From the NCBI GenBank assembly GCA_937890335.1, contig CALBXO010000854.1:1-32587 (forward strand): a stretch of DNA of 32,587 nt. Reading direction: 5' to 3'. Position 1 is the stretch's first letter. Every line of letters starts with the position of its first letter. Of the stretch, positions 24,737-31,713 are shown in pieces. The stretch is from an uncultured Pseudomonadota bacterium (GTDB lineage Bacteria; Myxococcota_A; Bradymonadia; Bradymonadales; GCA-2716585). Position numbers and translations under genes: made by a program. Below the pieces are notes generated by a model. The model did not search any database, was not told where the DNA came from, and was given only the letters and a program-made list of their open reading frames with translations.

Positions 24737-25872
24737 GTGTGCGGCCGGACTCGCGCTCCACATTCTACCGCCGCGCGCTGCCCGCGCCGGCCATCGCGCT
24801 GTCCTCGGAGCGCGGACGGGCCCTGTTCCGCGACGCCCTCGGCGAGGGCACGCTGGAGGGCTACTTCGCCCTCGCGGAGCAGTTTCACACCCAGTCCGAG
24901 CCTGCGTGGTGCGGTCTTGGCACCCTGGTCATCGTGCTCAACGCGATGGCCATCGACCCAGGCCGGGTCTGGAAGGGACCCTGGCGTTGGTACAGCGAGG
25001 AGATGCTCGACTGCTGCAAGTCAGTGGAGGCGGTCAAACGCGACGGCATCAACTTTGACGAGCTCGCGTGCGTGGCGCGGTGCAACGGCGCGGACGTGGA
25101 CGCCAGCCGCGGCGACACCCTCTCACTGGACGCGTTCCGCGCGGCGATTCTAGGCGCCGCGCAGCAGCCGGGTGACCCGCACGCGGTCGTCTCCTATTCG
25201 CGGGCGGAGCTCGGCCAGACCGGGGATGGGCATTTTTCGCCCGTCGCCGGACTCCACGGAGGCCTCGACCTGGCTCTGATCCTGGACACGGCGCGTTTCA
25301 AATACCCGCCCCATTGGGTGCCGGTGGAGGCTCTGTGGAGGGCCACGCAACGGATTGACGCGGCCACCGGACAGGCCCGCGGACTGCTGCTGTTCAGGCG
25401 CGCGGAGCACCGGGGCGCGCTGTGCTCATTGAGCTGCCACCAGCGGGAGTGGGCGCCCATCCGGCGTTGGCTGCGGAACGACGCCCGCCAGCTGCTCGCC
25501 AAGGAGCTCGCGGGCTGTGAACCCAACGGCGTGGCGCAAGTGGAGGCGGTGATTCGGGTGCTTGAGCGGGCTCCGCAGCCTCTGGCGCGTGGCTACCTTC
25601 TGCCGGACCCGTTGCCACCCCCCACGCGCGCCCTGCTGGACGAGATCCGGGGGATCGACCTCTACGGGATCGTGGACGCTCACGGGGACAACGCCGTCGC
25701 CGCGGAGGTCACGACGCTGCTGCTTCTCGCGCTCGCCCCAAGCTTGCCCACCTGGCTCGGCGCCGAAGCGGACGCCGGTCTCTTCGAGCTGCGCGACGCG
25801 TCGGAGTCCCTGCGGTCCGAGGTGGGTCACCTGCGTGCGCAGATCAGCGCCCTTGATTCCGCGTGTTGCTGA
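24733..25872 (+). CDS. pcs: full-length eukaryote-like phytochelatin synthase
   Basis: A 379-residue enzyme of the papain-like glutathione gamma-glutamylcysteinyltransferase family, which makes metal-binding phytochelatins from glutathione. The catalytic triad is visible: Cys60 in TQSEPAWCGLGTL, His167 in TGDGHFSPVAG and Asp185 in LILDTARFKYPPHWV, matching C56, H162 and D180 of Arabidopsis PCS1. Plant-specific phrases are kept, such as DPGRVWKGPWRWYSEEMLDCC. Unlike short bacterial homologues (about 240 residues), it extends about 150 residues past the catalytic domain. Its end (VTTLLLLALAPSLPTW, then LRSEVGHLRAQISALDSACC) parallels the plant C-terminus (TALLLALPPQTW, then EEVLHLRRQLQLL). There is no signal peptide, so it is cytoplasmic. 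ATG 24733 overlaps the upstream stop by 4 nt. The gene symbol is a descriptive one. Confidence 0.93.
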   Translation: MSVRPDSRSTFYRRALPAPAIALSSERGRALFRDALGEGTLEGYFALAEQFHTQSEPAWCGLGTLVIVLNAMAIDPGRVWKGPWRWYSEEMLDCCKSVEAVKRDGINFDELACVARCNGADVDASRGDTLSLDAFRAAILGAAQQPGDPHAVVSYSRAELGQTGDGHFSPVAGLHGGLDLALILDTARFKYPPHWVPVEALWRATQRIDAATGQARGLLLFRRAEHRGALCSLSCHQREWAPIRRWLRNDARQLLAKELAGCEPNGVAQVEAVIRVLERAPQPLARGYLLPDPLPPPTRALLDEIRGIDLYGIVDAHGDNAVAAEVTTLLLLALAPSLPTWLGAEADAGLFELRDASESLRSEVGHLRAQISALDSACC

Positions 25873-25915
25873 GCCGGGGGTTGCACGGACAGGCGTCGCT
25901 GCTTAGCCCCATTCG

Positions 25916-26419
25916 ATGAACAAATCGACCGACAGGAATCTGCAGGTAGAACGGGCCGGCGCCGTGGACTGGGAACGGTACAGGGCCTTGCGCCTTGGCG
26001 CCCTGGGCGAGAGCCCGGACGCTTTCTGGACCCGGCTGGACGACGAGCGGGACCAGCCCGACTCCTTCTGGCAGGGGCGGATGGGTGGCGCGGTGAACCT
26101 CATTGCCACCTGCGACGGTGTGGACGCGGGGCTGGCCGTGGTGGCGCGCTTGCGTGACTGCCCAGCGGACGGGGGTCTCTTCTCCGTGTGGGTCGCCCCC
26201 ACAGCGCGGGGCCTGGGCGTCGGCGAGCGGTTGACGCGTGCGGCCATCGAGGTGGCGCGGGAACAAGGCTTTGGGCGCCTGGTGCTGGAAGTCTCGGATC
26301 ACAACGCGCCGGCGATCCGCCTCTACGCGCGGCTGGGATTTGCGCCCACAGGCGTGAGCGGCACCATGCCGGCACCGCGCGACCACATCCCCGAACACCA
26401 ACGCGCCCTGGTCCTGTAG
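25916..26419 (+). CDS. GNAT family N-acetyltransferase
   Basis: A 167-residue cytoplasmic acetyltransferase. The acetyl-CoA-binding motif is LFSVWVAPTARGLGVGERLTRAA (the RGLGVG part is motif A), followed by LVLEVSDHNAPAIRLYARLGF (motif B), the classical GNAT signature. The N-terminus has WERYRALRLGALGESPDAF, common in this family. Substrate is unknown. It follows the phytochelatin synthase by 43 bp on the same strand and may be the last gene of that operon. A hairpin candidate lies 35 bp after its stop. Confidence 0.88.
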   Translation: MNKSTDRNLQVERAGAVDWERYRALRLGALGESPDAFWTRLDDERDQPDSFWQGRMGGAVNLIATCDGVDAGLAVVARLRDCPADGGLFSVWVAPTARGLGVGERLTRAAIEVAREQGFGRLVLEVSDHNAPAIRLYARLGFAPTGVSGTMPAPRDHIPEHQRALVL

Positions 26420-26453
26420 CAGTCACTCCAGCCGGTGTCGCCGGTGAGGGGGA

Positions 26454-26507
26454 CCGGCCGGAGGGTGCCGACCCGCCGGGCGGCCGGCGACGATGGCGCA
26501 CTTTTTT
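26454..26507 (+). terminator. candidate terminator after the phytochelatin synthase operon
   Basis: CCGGCCG (26454-26460) pairs with CGGCCGG (26481-26487). Inside it GGGT (26463-26466) pairs with ACCC (26471-26474) around GCCG. A run of six T follows at 26502-26507, about 14 nt after the stem, farther than usual. It is a plausible but imperfect intrinsic terminator. Confidence 0.4.
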
Positions 26508-26585
26508 CCGCAACAGCGCACCACCTGGCCCGTTAACCACTTTGCGCGTGGAGGGGAGAGCCGCACGGCGAGCATGATCGGGATG

Positions 26586-26674
26586 GCTTGCGTTGGGTAG
26601 CGGTCTCCGGGGCGCCCAGGGCACCTTGGTTCCACCTCCCCTCCGCGCGATCTTGCTTGCGTTGGTTCCACCTC
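26586..26674 (+). repeat. short direct repeats upstream of tryptophan dioxygenase
   Basis: GCTTGCGTTGG occurs at 26586-26596 and again at 26655-26665. TTGGTTCCACCTC occurs at 26626-26638 and at 26662-26674, 36 bp apart. In the second copy the two motifs merge into one block ending 7 bp before ATG 26682. The rest of the 262-bp gap (26420-26681) shows no gene. These may be binding sites for a regulator of the downstream pair. Confidence 0.4.
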
Positions 26675-26681
26675 GGGCGGT

Positions 26682-27503
26682 ATGCCCTTTGTCATGACCA
26701 AGGCCCCCCGTGTCACGACCAAAGGCGAGCTCACCTACAACACGTACCTGCGTGTCCCTGAGCTCCTCTCCTTGCAGGTTCCGCAGACCCAGCCGGCGCA
26801 CCACGATGAGATGTTGTTCATCATCATCCACCAGGCGTATGAGCTCTGGTTCAAGCTCGTGCTGCACGAGCTGGAGAACGCGGTCCGCTACATGAATGAG
26901 GGGCGGGTCCTGCGCGCGCGCCATTTCGTGGACCGGGTCGTGGAGATCTTTCGGCTGCTCGTGCCGCAGATCCACGTGCTGGAGACCATGACGCCGGCGG
27001 AGTTTCTGCAGTTCAGGCACGCTCTGAACCCGGCCAGCGGCTTCCAGTCCGTGCAGTTTCGCGAGGTGGAGTTCGCGGCGGGCCTTCAGGACGAGCGCTA
27101 CATTCGGTTCTTCAAGAACGACCCGGCAGCGCAGGCCCGGCTCCGGGCCCGGATGGAGGCCCCAACCGTTCGCGATGCGTACTACAGCCTGCTGCGGCGC
27201 CTCGGGGCGGACATTCCGGAAGGGCCCTGGTCCGAGGAGGATGAGGAGCGGGTGCTGGACGCGCTGCTGCCCATCTACCAGAACCCAGAGGAGATGCTCC
27301 CGCGCTACCTGCTGACGGAGAGTCTGATCGATCTGGACGAGTACCTCGGGCTCTGGCGCGAGCACCACGTGCGGGTCGTGGAGCGCATCATCGGCCACAA
27401 GCCCGGCACGGGCGGCTCGTCGGGGGTGGGATACCTGAAGAGCACGACCGCCAAGAAGGCTTTTCCGCTGCTGTGGCGGGTGAGAACGCGCCTCGATGTC
27501 TGA
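26682..27503 (+). CDS. kynA: tryptophan 2,3-dioxygenase
   Basis: A 273-residue haem dioxygenase that opens the indole ring of L-tryptophan to N-formylkynurenine, the first step of the kynurenine pathway. Family motifs are LTYNTYLRVPELLSLQ, HHDEMLFIIIHQAYELWFK (His50, equivalent to the distal H55 of the Xanthomonas enzyme), SGFQSVQFREVEF and HHVRVVERIIGHKPGTGGSSGV. The second His of that HH (His229) corresponds to the axial haem ligand. Length is normal. ATG 26682 is used; ATG 26694 is possible, and neither has a strong ribosome-binding site. No other kynurenine pathway gene is in the window. The next gene overlaps by 8 nt, so tryptophan breakdown and the macroglobulin-like protein are co-expressed. 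Confidence 0.96.
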   Translation: MPFVMTKAPRVTTKGELTYNTYLRVPELLSLQVPQTQPAHHDEMLFIIIHQAYELWFKLVLHELENAVRYMNEGRVLRARHFVDRVVEIFRLLVPQIHVLETMTPAEFLQFRHALNPASGFQSVQFREVEFAAGLQDERYIRFFKNDPAAQARLRARMEAPTVRDAYYSLLRRLGADIPEGPWSEEDEERVLDALLPIYQNPEEMLPRYLLTESLIDLDEYLGLWREHHVRVVERIIGHKPGTGGSSGVGYLKSTTAKKAFPLLWRVRTRLDV

Positions 27504-30500
27504 CGGGTTCCTGCGCCTGACGGCCGACACGCCGACGCTCGCCCGTGATCTCGGTGAGCTGTTGCGGGTGGGCCCCGGTTTCATCCACATCGATCCTCGC
27601 ATCTGGCGCCATGAAGCGGTGGCCCGCATTGGCGCCGCGCTGCGCCTGCGCGCGCCGGAAGATCTGCCAGAACTGGTCCCCCTCTATGGCGGCGATCCGA
27701 GCTTGTTGCCCGGTGCGCTGCTCTCGCCCATGAGCCCGCCGCGGGTCCGCCCCGCTGCGCTGTGGACCGCGCGCACGGTGTACAGCCCGGAGGAGGCGGT
27801 GGACATTGGCGTCCTTGCGCCACCGGTCGCCGGACGGACGCTCGGGGGGACGCTGCCCGTCGAGGTCCGCATGGCTGGGGGGCGGCAGCGATCCATGTCC
27901 GTGCAGCTCTACGACGGCGTGGGGTGGTTGCGCCTTCCACCCATGCCCGCGGGTGCGTGGACAGTGGCTGTGGCGGACTGCGAGCCGGTGCGCTTCACCG
28001 TGGCGGAGCGGACGACAGGGCTGCCTCTGTCCGCGCGTTGGATTCATCGACAGGTGCGGCAGGTGGCCGCGGTAAACGATGTGCCGCGCCATCTCTGCGC
28101 GTTCACCGTTCGGCTGCACGCCTACGATCATCCGGTGTCCGGACCGGTAAGCGTGACTGTCACGAACCCGCGGTTGGACGACCGCCTGCCGGTGGGCGGT
28201 GTGGACCCCGACGACTGGGGTGTCGTTCGGGGCGCTGCGGAGCTCGTCGGAGTCGGCCCGTTTGTGCTTGGGTTTGAGTGCCTGGGTCTTGGCGGGCGCG
28301 AGGCGCGCCTTACGGTGCCTCTGCCGCCGCGGACGGCGGAGTCCTCGGTGCCCGACTACTCGTTTGTGCCCTCCGCGGACCGGTTCCTGTCGTTTCTGCC
28401 CATGTCCGGTGACCTGATGACGCACGACGGGTCCCTGCCGCCGCTGGAGGCACCGGTCGCGGTGGTGGTCGCGGCGGACGCGTGTCGACGCGAGCGGGTC
28501 CACGTGGTCCGTCCGCCGCGCGGGGGCGTGGAGCTGGCTTGGGACGGAGCGCCGGGGGAACGCGTCCGGATCACCACCGGTACTTCTTGCAAAGCGCTGC
28601 TGACGGCCTGGATCGGGAGGGCGCCCGGCCCGTGTGCAGCGCTGGAAGAGAGCTTGCGCGCGCAGCTGTCCCAGGTCACCGACGCGCTGCTGGGACGGCG
28701 GCATATGGCGAGCGTCTTTGAAGCATGCGGCGGCGTGGACGCCCAGCGGGACCTGCTGGAGCTGCTTGCGGGGGGCGCGCCGCGGCCGCGGGCTGGGCAC
28801 CACGGCGGTGTGGCGCAGGATCTTGGCGGCGTCGTGGCGCCCCTGCCGGTCTGGGGACAGGAGGCGCACCTGTTGCGGATGGAGATCGTCACCGTCGACG
28901 GGGACGCGAGCATACAGCTGCCGCCTGCGCCCGTGTCCGGTGTTCTGACTGTGGAGGTGGCGCTGTGTGGGCCGGATGGCGGCTGGTCGGCAGCGCGGAT
29001 TGAGCACGTGGTGGGGCCGGGGTTTGAGGTGGCGTGGCACGTGCCCGCGTTCCTCGCCGATGGCGACGTGGTGACCGGACGGCTCGTTGTCGCCAGCGAC
29101 GTGGATGCGTCGCTTGTGCGGGTCACACGCGATCACCGGCCAGTGGACCGAACTCTCGAGGCCGCGGGCCCCGGAGAGTCTTCGCAGCCCGCCCCGCTTG
29201 GCGTACCGCTGCCGCGGCGCGCGCGCATTGGAGTGATTCTGCGGCCGGGACTGTGGGTCGCGGAGGTGGAGTGTCCGCGGCACGGCGGCGTGGAGCGTGC
29301 GGTCGCCGCGGTGTCGGAACCTGGCCGACGCAGAGCGCCGGTGCAGAGGTTTCGACTCCTGGCGGCCGGCGAGGTGGCGCGTCGCGCCGACGGGGATGGG
29401 CCGTTGCGGGTCCTGGGGAGTCCGCGCGACGAGATTGAGCGCATCTCGCGGTCGGTGCTGGACGCGCCCTACCGGACCTGCGAATCGCTGGCGGCGATGT
29501 GTGTGGCGACGGCCGTTCGGTTTGCGCACGGCCTCGGGTCGCGCAAACGCCTCGGCAAGCTGGAAGAGGTCGTGATCGAGCTGGAGGCGCTGTTCGAGCC
29601 GGGCCGCGGTTTCGCCGTGCGGCAGCGGCACGGACCCATGGACGAGGACATCTGCGAGATCGCCGCGCGCCATCTGGTGCGTCTGGAGTGGCTCATTCGT
29701 GAAGTGCTCGCGCCGAGGCGCGAGCAGGAAGGGGCCGAGTTCGCGGCGCTGTTGCAGCTTCTCGAGAGGGCGGCAGCGTTGGGGACGCGGGCGGTGCGGA
29801 CGCTGGGGTTGGTCTTGCCGCCGCCGCCGCGGACGCTGCGACACGCGGACGACGCGGAGCTCCTGGCCACCATGCGACCGGAGCGGATGGACATCGCGGC
29901 GGCCACGGCGCGGACGCGCCTCAAGCGCCGCGTGAGTCGAATGGACGTCGAGAGCATCGACCCGCGCGCCGCTGCACGGACCCACGAGGGGCGCGCGCGC
30001 TCCGACCGCGCCTTTGCCGCGCGGCTGCTTCTGCGCACGGGGGAGGCTGCGGATGTGCCCATCGCGCTCGAGGCGCTCACGCGCGCCATGGGCGACTCCA
30101 GCCGCAGCTTTCTGCTGCACGGCGGCGGATTTGGGACCGAAGATGCGGTCGCGCTGCTTCTGGCACTCCACGAGGTCGACGCCCAATCCTCGGGCACGGT
30201 TCACGCGGTGACCAGCGGTCGTCTGGACCGCGAAGAGGCCCGGCCGATGGACGCCTTGGACGCGGTCGGCGGCGAGTTTGACGAGATCCGGGCCGACGAG
30301 AGTTGCTGGGTTGCCTGGGAGACCACCGCCTTTGACGACCTCACGGACCCCGCGTCGCCGGTCCCGCTCACCGTCCACCTGCGCGCGGAGGGTCAACGCG
30401 CGCCCTCCACCCAATTCGAGCTTGGGGATCTGGTGGAGGTCCACATTGGGCTCGGCTCCCCGGCCCAGGGGCATGGGTACGCCCACGGCGACTGGGTGGA

Positions 30501-30804
30501 GGTCCACCTGCCGCCGGCCCTCGTCGCCCGCGACAGCCCGCTGGGCGAGGTGGAGCGCAACGTCATTGTCGACGACGGGCGACGGAGGGTCCGAGTGGAG
30601 CTCGCCGGCGCCCATGGCGCGGTCGTCCATACGCGCGCAGTGATGACGACGGGGAGTCTGGAGCGCCCCGCCGTCCAGCGCTTCGCCGCGGGTGTCAGAA
30701 ACGTCTACGACGCGCACCGCGGCTGCGGCCGACTGGGCCTGGACGTCTGCGTCCTGCCACGCGGCCAGAAGAAGTCGGGCGGCCTCTTTGGGCTGTTCAA
30801 ATAG
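27496..30804 (+). CDS. alpha-2-macroglobulin-like protein without signal peptide, thioester motif degenerate
   Basis: A 1102-residue protein whose layout resembles bacterial alpha-2-macroglobulins. Beta-sandwich segments with macroglobulin-domain character occur at about 190-320 (FTVRLHAYDHPVSGPVSVTV, then VGPFVLGFECLGLGGREARL). A stretch at about 455-540 with SGVLTVEVALCGPDGG and FEVAWHVPAFLADGDVV matches the conserved A2M core. An all-helical region (about 635-930) is in the thioester-domain position. The expected PYGCxEQ-type motif there reads DAPYRTCESLA (Cys662, Glu663, Ser664), so a thioester is unlikely. The C-terminal beta-rich part has LGDLVEVHIGL and GDWVEVHLPPALVAR. Periplasmic macroglobulins carry a lipobox; this one starts MSDGFLRLT and seems cytoplasmic. 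Its start overlaps the tryptophan dioxygenase gene by 8 nt. Homology needs a profile search. Confidence 0.6.
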   Translation: MSDGFLRLTADTPTLARDLGELLRVGPGFIHIDPRIWRHEAVARIGAALRLRAPEDLPELVPLYGGDPSLLPGALLSPMSPPRVRPAALWTARTVYSPEEAVDIGVLAPPVAGRTLGGTLPVEVRMAGGRQRSMSVQLYDGVGWLRLPPMPAGAWTVAVADCEPVRFTVAERTTGLPLSARWIHRQVRQVAAVNDVPRHLCAFTVRLHAYDHPVSGPVSVTVTNPRLDDRLPVGGVDPDDWGVVRGAAELVGVGPFVLGFECLGLGGREARLTVPLPPRTAESSVPDYSFVPSADRFLSFLPMSGDLMTHDGSLPPLEAPVAVVVAADACRRERVHVVRPPRGGVELAWDGAPGERVRITTGTSCKALLTAWIGRAPGPCAALEESLRAQLSQVTDALLGRRHMASVFEACGGVDAQRDLLELLAGGAPRPRAGHHGGVAQDLGGVVAPLPVWGQEAHLLRMEIVTVDGDASIQLPPAPVSGVLTVEVALCGPDGGWSAARIEHVVGPGFEVAWHVPAFLADGDVVTGRLVVASDVDASLVRVTRDHRPVDRTLEAAGPGESSQPAPLGVPLPRRARIGVILRPGLWVAEVECPRHGGVERAVAAVSEPGRRRAPVQRFRLLAAGEVARRADGDGPLRVLGSPRDEIERISRSVLDAPYRTCESLAAMCVATAVRFAHGLGSRKRLGKLEEVVIELEALFEPGRGFAVRQRHGPMDEDICEIAARHLVRLEWLIREVLAPRREQEGAEFAALLQLLERAAALGTRAVRTLGLVLPPPPRTLRHADDAELLATMRPERMDIAAATARTRLKRRVSRMDVESIDPRAAARTHEGRARSDRAFAARLLLRTGEAADVPIALEALTRAMGDSSRSFLLHGGGFGTEDAVALLLALHEVDAQSSGTVHAVTSGRLDREEARPMDALDAVGGEFDEIRADESCWVAWETTAFDDLTDPASPVPLTVHLRAEGQRAPSTQFELGDLVEVHIGLGSPAQGHGYAHGDWVEVHLPPALVARDSPLGEVERNVIVDDGRRRVRVELAGAHGAVVHTRAVMTTGSLERPAVQRFAAGVRNVYDAHRGCGRLGLDVCVLPRGQKKSGGLFGLFK

Positions 30805-30834
30805 GGTGCGTTCGCAGCTCGGGCGAAGCTGTTC

Positions 30835-30863
30835 CGACGTGCGACGCGCTGGGACTCACGTCG
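30835..30863. terminator. candidate bidirectional terminator between convergent genes
   Basis: CGACGTG (30835-30841) pairs perfectly with CACGTCG (30857-30863) around a 15-nt loop, in the 68-bp gap between convergent genes. No T-tract is present. Confidence 0.35.
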
Positions 30864-30872
30864 CCCAGAGTG

Positions 30873-31229
30873 TCACTGGACGAGATCGGCGAGCTTCGCC
30901 GGTGCCTGCTCGCGGTAGCTCTCGCGCAGCCAGCTGTCGAGGTCCGCGCCTGCCAGGCTGGCGCCCGGGGCGAGCTTGATGGTGACCCAGCGGCCCTTGC
31001 CCACGACGATCTCGGTCCGCTGCGCCGCCAGCGCTTCGGCGGCGGGGATGGACGGCCCAAGCTTGACCATCACGCTGATCTCGTCAGGCTTCTGACCCAG
31101 GTAGACAAAGCCCTTGGTTTTGACCTTGAACGCTCTGCGAAGGCAGGCACCGGTCTCGGTGACCTCCGGCAGCGCCAATGCAGCGGATTCGAGGGCGATG
31201 ACGAGGGGATCGGTGAAGTGATCGGACAT
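30873..31229 (-). CDS. MmcQ/YjbR-like protein
   Basis: A 118-residue protein of the YjbR/MmcQ type, a small cyaY-like alpha/beta fold sometimes called DNA-binding but without a firm role. The pattern is ALALPEVTETGACLRRAFKVKTKGFVYLG, then VMVKLGP, GRWVTIKLAPG and LDSWLRESYRE, as in the family. ATG 31229 is used because the earlier in-frame start would overlap smpB deeply and add a low-complexity Arg-rich extension. smpB ends 7 nt upstream, so it is the last gene of the oxidoreductase-smpB operon. Confidence 0.8.
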   Translation of the reverse strand: MSDHFTDPLVIALESAALALPEVTETGACLRRAFKVKTKGFVYLGQKPDEISVMVKLGPSIPAAEALAAQRTEIVVGKGRWVTIKLAPGASLAGADLDSWLRESYREQAPAKLADLVQ

Positions 31230-31236
31230 CGGGAAC

Positions 31237-31710
31237 CTATCGGTTTCTCTCGCGGCGGGCGCGGTCCATCTCGCGCGCTGCGTCCTGTTTGCGCATGGTC
31301 TCGCGCTTGTCGTGCTGCTTCTTGCCGCGGCACAGCCCGATCTCAACCTTGACCCGTCCTTCCTTGAAGTAGAGCGACAGGGGAATCAGCGTGCTGCCCG
31401 CCTCCTGCACCTTGGACTGTAGCCGGCGCAGCTCGCGCTTATGCATGAGGAGCTTTCGCTCGCGCTCGGGCTCGTGATTCTCGCGGTTGGCCTGCTTGTA
31501 GGGGCTGATGTGTGCCTTGAGCAGCCACAGCTCGCCCCCGATGAAGCGGGCGTAGGCATCCGTGAGCGCGATCTTGCCGTCGCGCAGCGACTTCACCTCG
31601 CTGCCGAGCAGGATGATCCCAGCCTCATAGCTGTCATCGACAAAGTAGTTCCGGATCGCGCGTTTGTTGCGCGTGATGATCTGTCCCTTGTCGTCGTCCT
31701 TCTTCGCCAT
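31237..31710 (-). CDS. smpB: SsrA-binding protein SmpB
   Basis: A 157-residue RNA-binding protein that, with tmRNA, rescues stalled ribosomes and tags the incomplete peptide for degradation. The OB-fold sequence is typical: NKRAIRNYFVDDSYEAGIIL, GSEVKSLRDGK, DAYARFIGGELWLLKAHISPY, RKLLMHKRELRRL and GSTLIPLSLYFKEGRVKVEIGLCRGKK. The basic tail (HDKRETMRKQDAAREMDRARRERNR region) is the helix that enters the ribosomal mRNA channel. It starts 3 nt after the oxidoreductase stop. No tmRNA gene is seen in the window. Confidence 0.97.
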   Translation of the reverse strand: MAKKDDDKGQIITRNKRAIRNYFVDDSYEAGIILLGSEVKSLRDGKIALTDAYARFIGGELWLLKAHISPYKQANRENHEPERERKLLMHKRELRRLQSKVQEAGSTLIPLSLYFKEGRVKVEIGLCRGKKQHDKRETMRKQDAAREMDRARRERNR

Positions 31711-31713
31711 GCG

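Noticed and set aside
27388..30717. Long open frame antisense to the macroglobulin-like gene
   Set aside because: It overlaps a plus-strand frame with structured beta-sandwich patterns and translational coupling to tryptophan dioxygenase. The antisense product is low-complexity Arg/His/Pro/Gln sequence.
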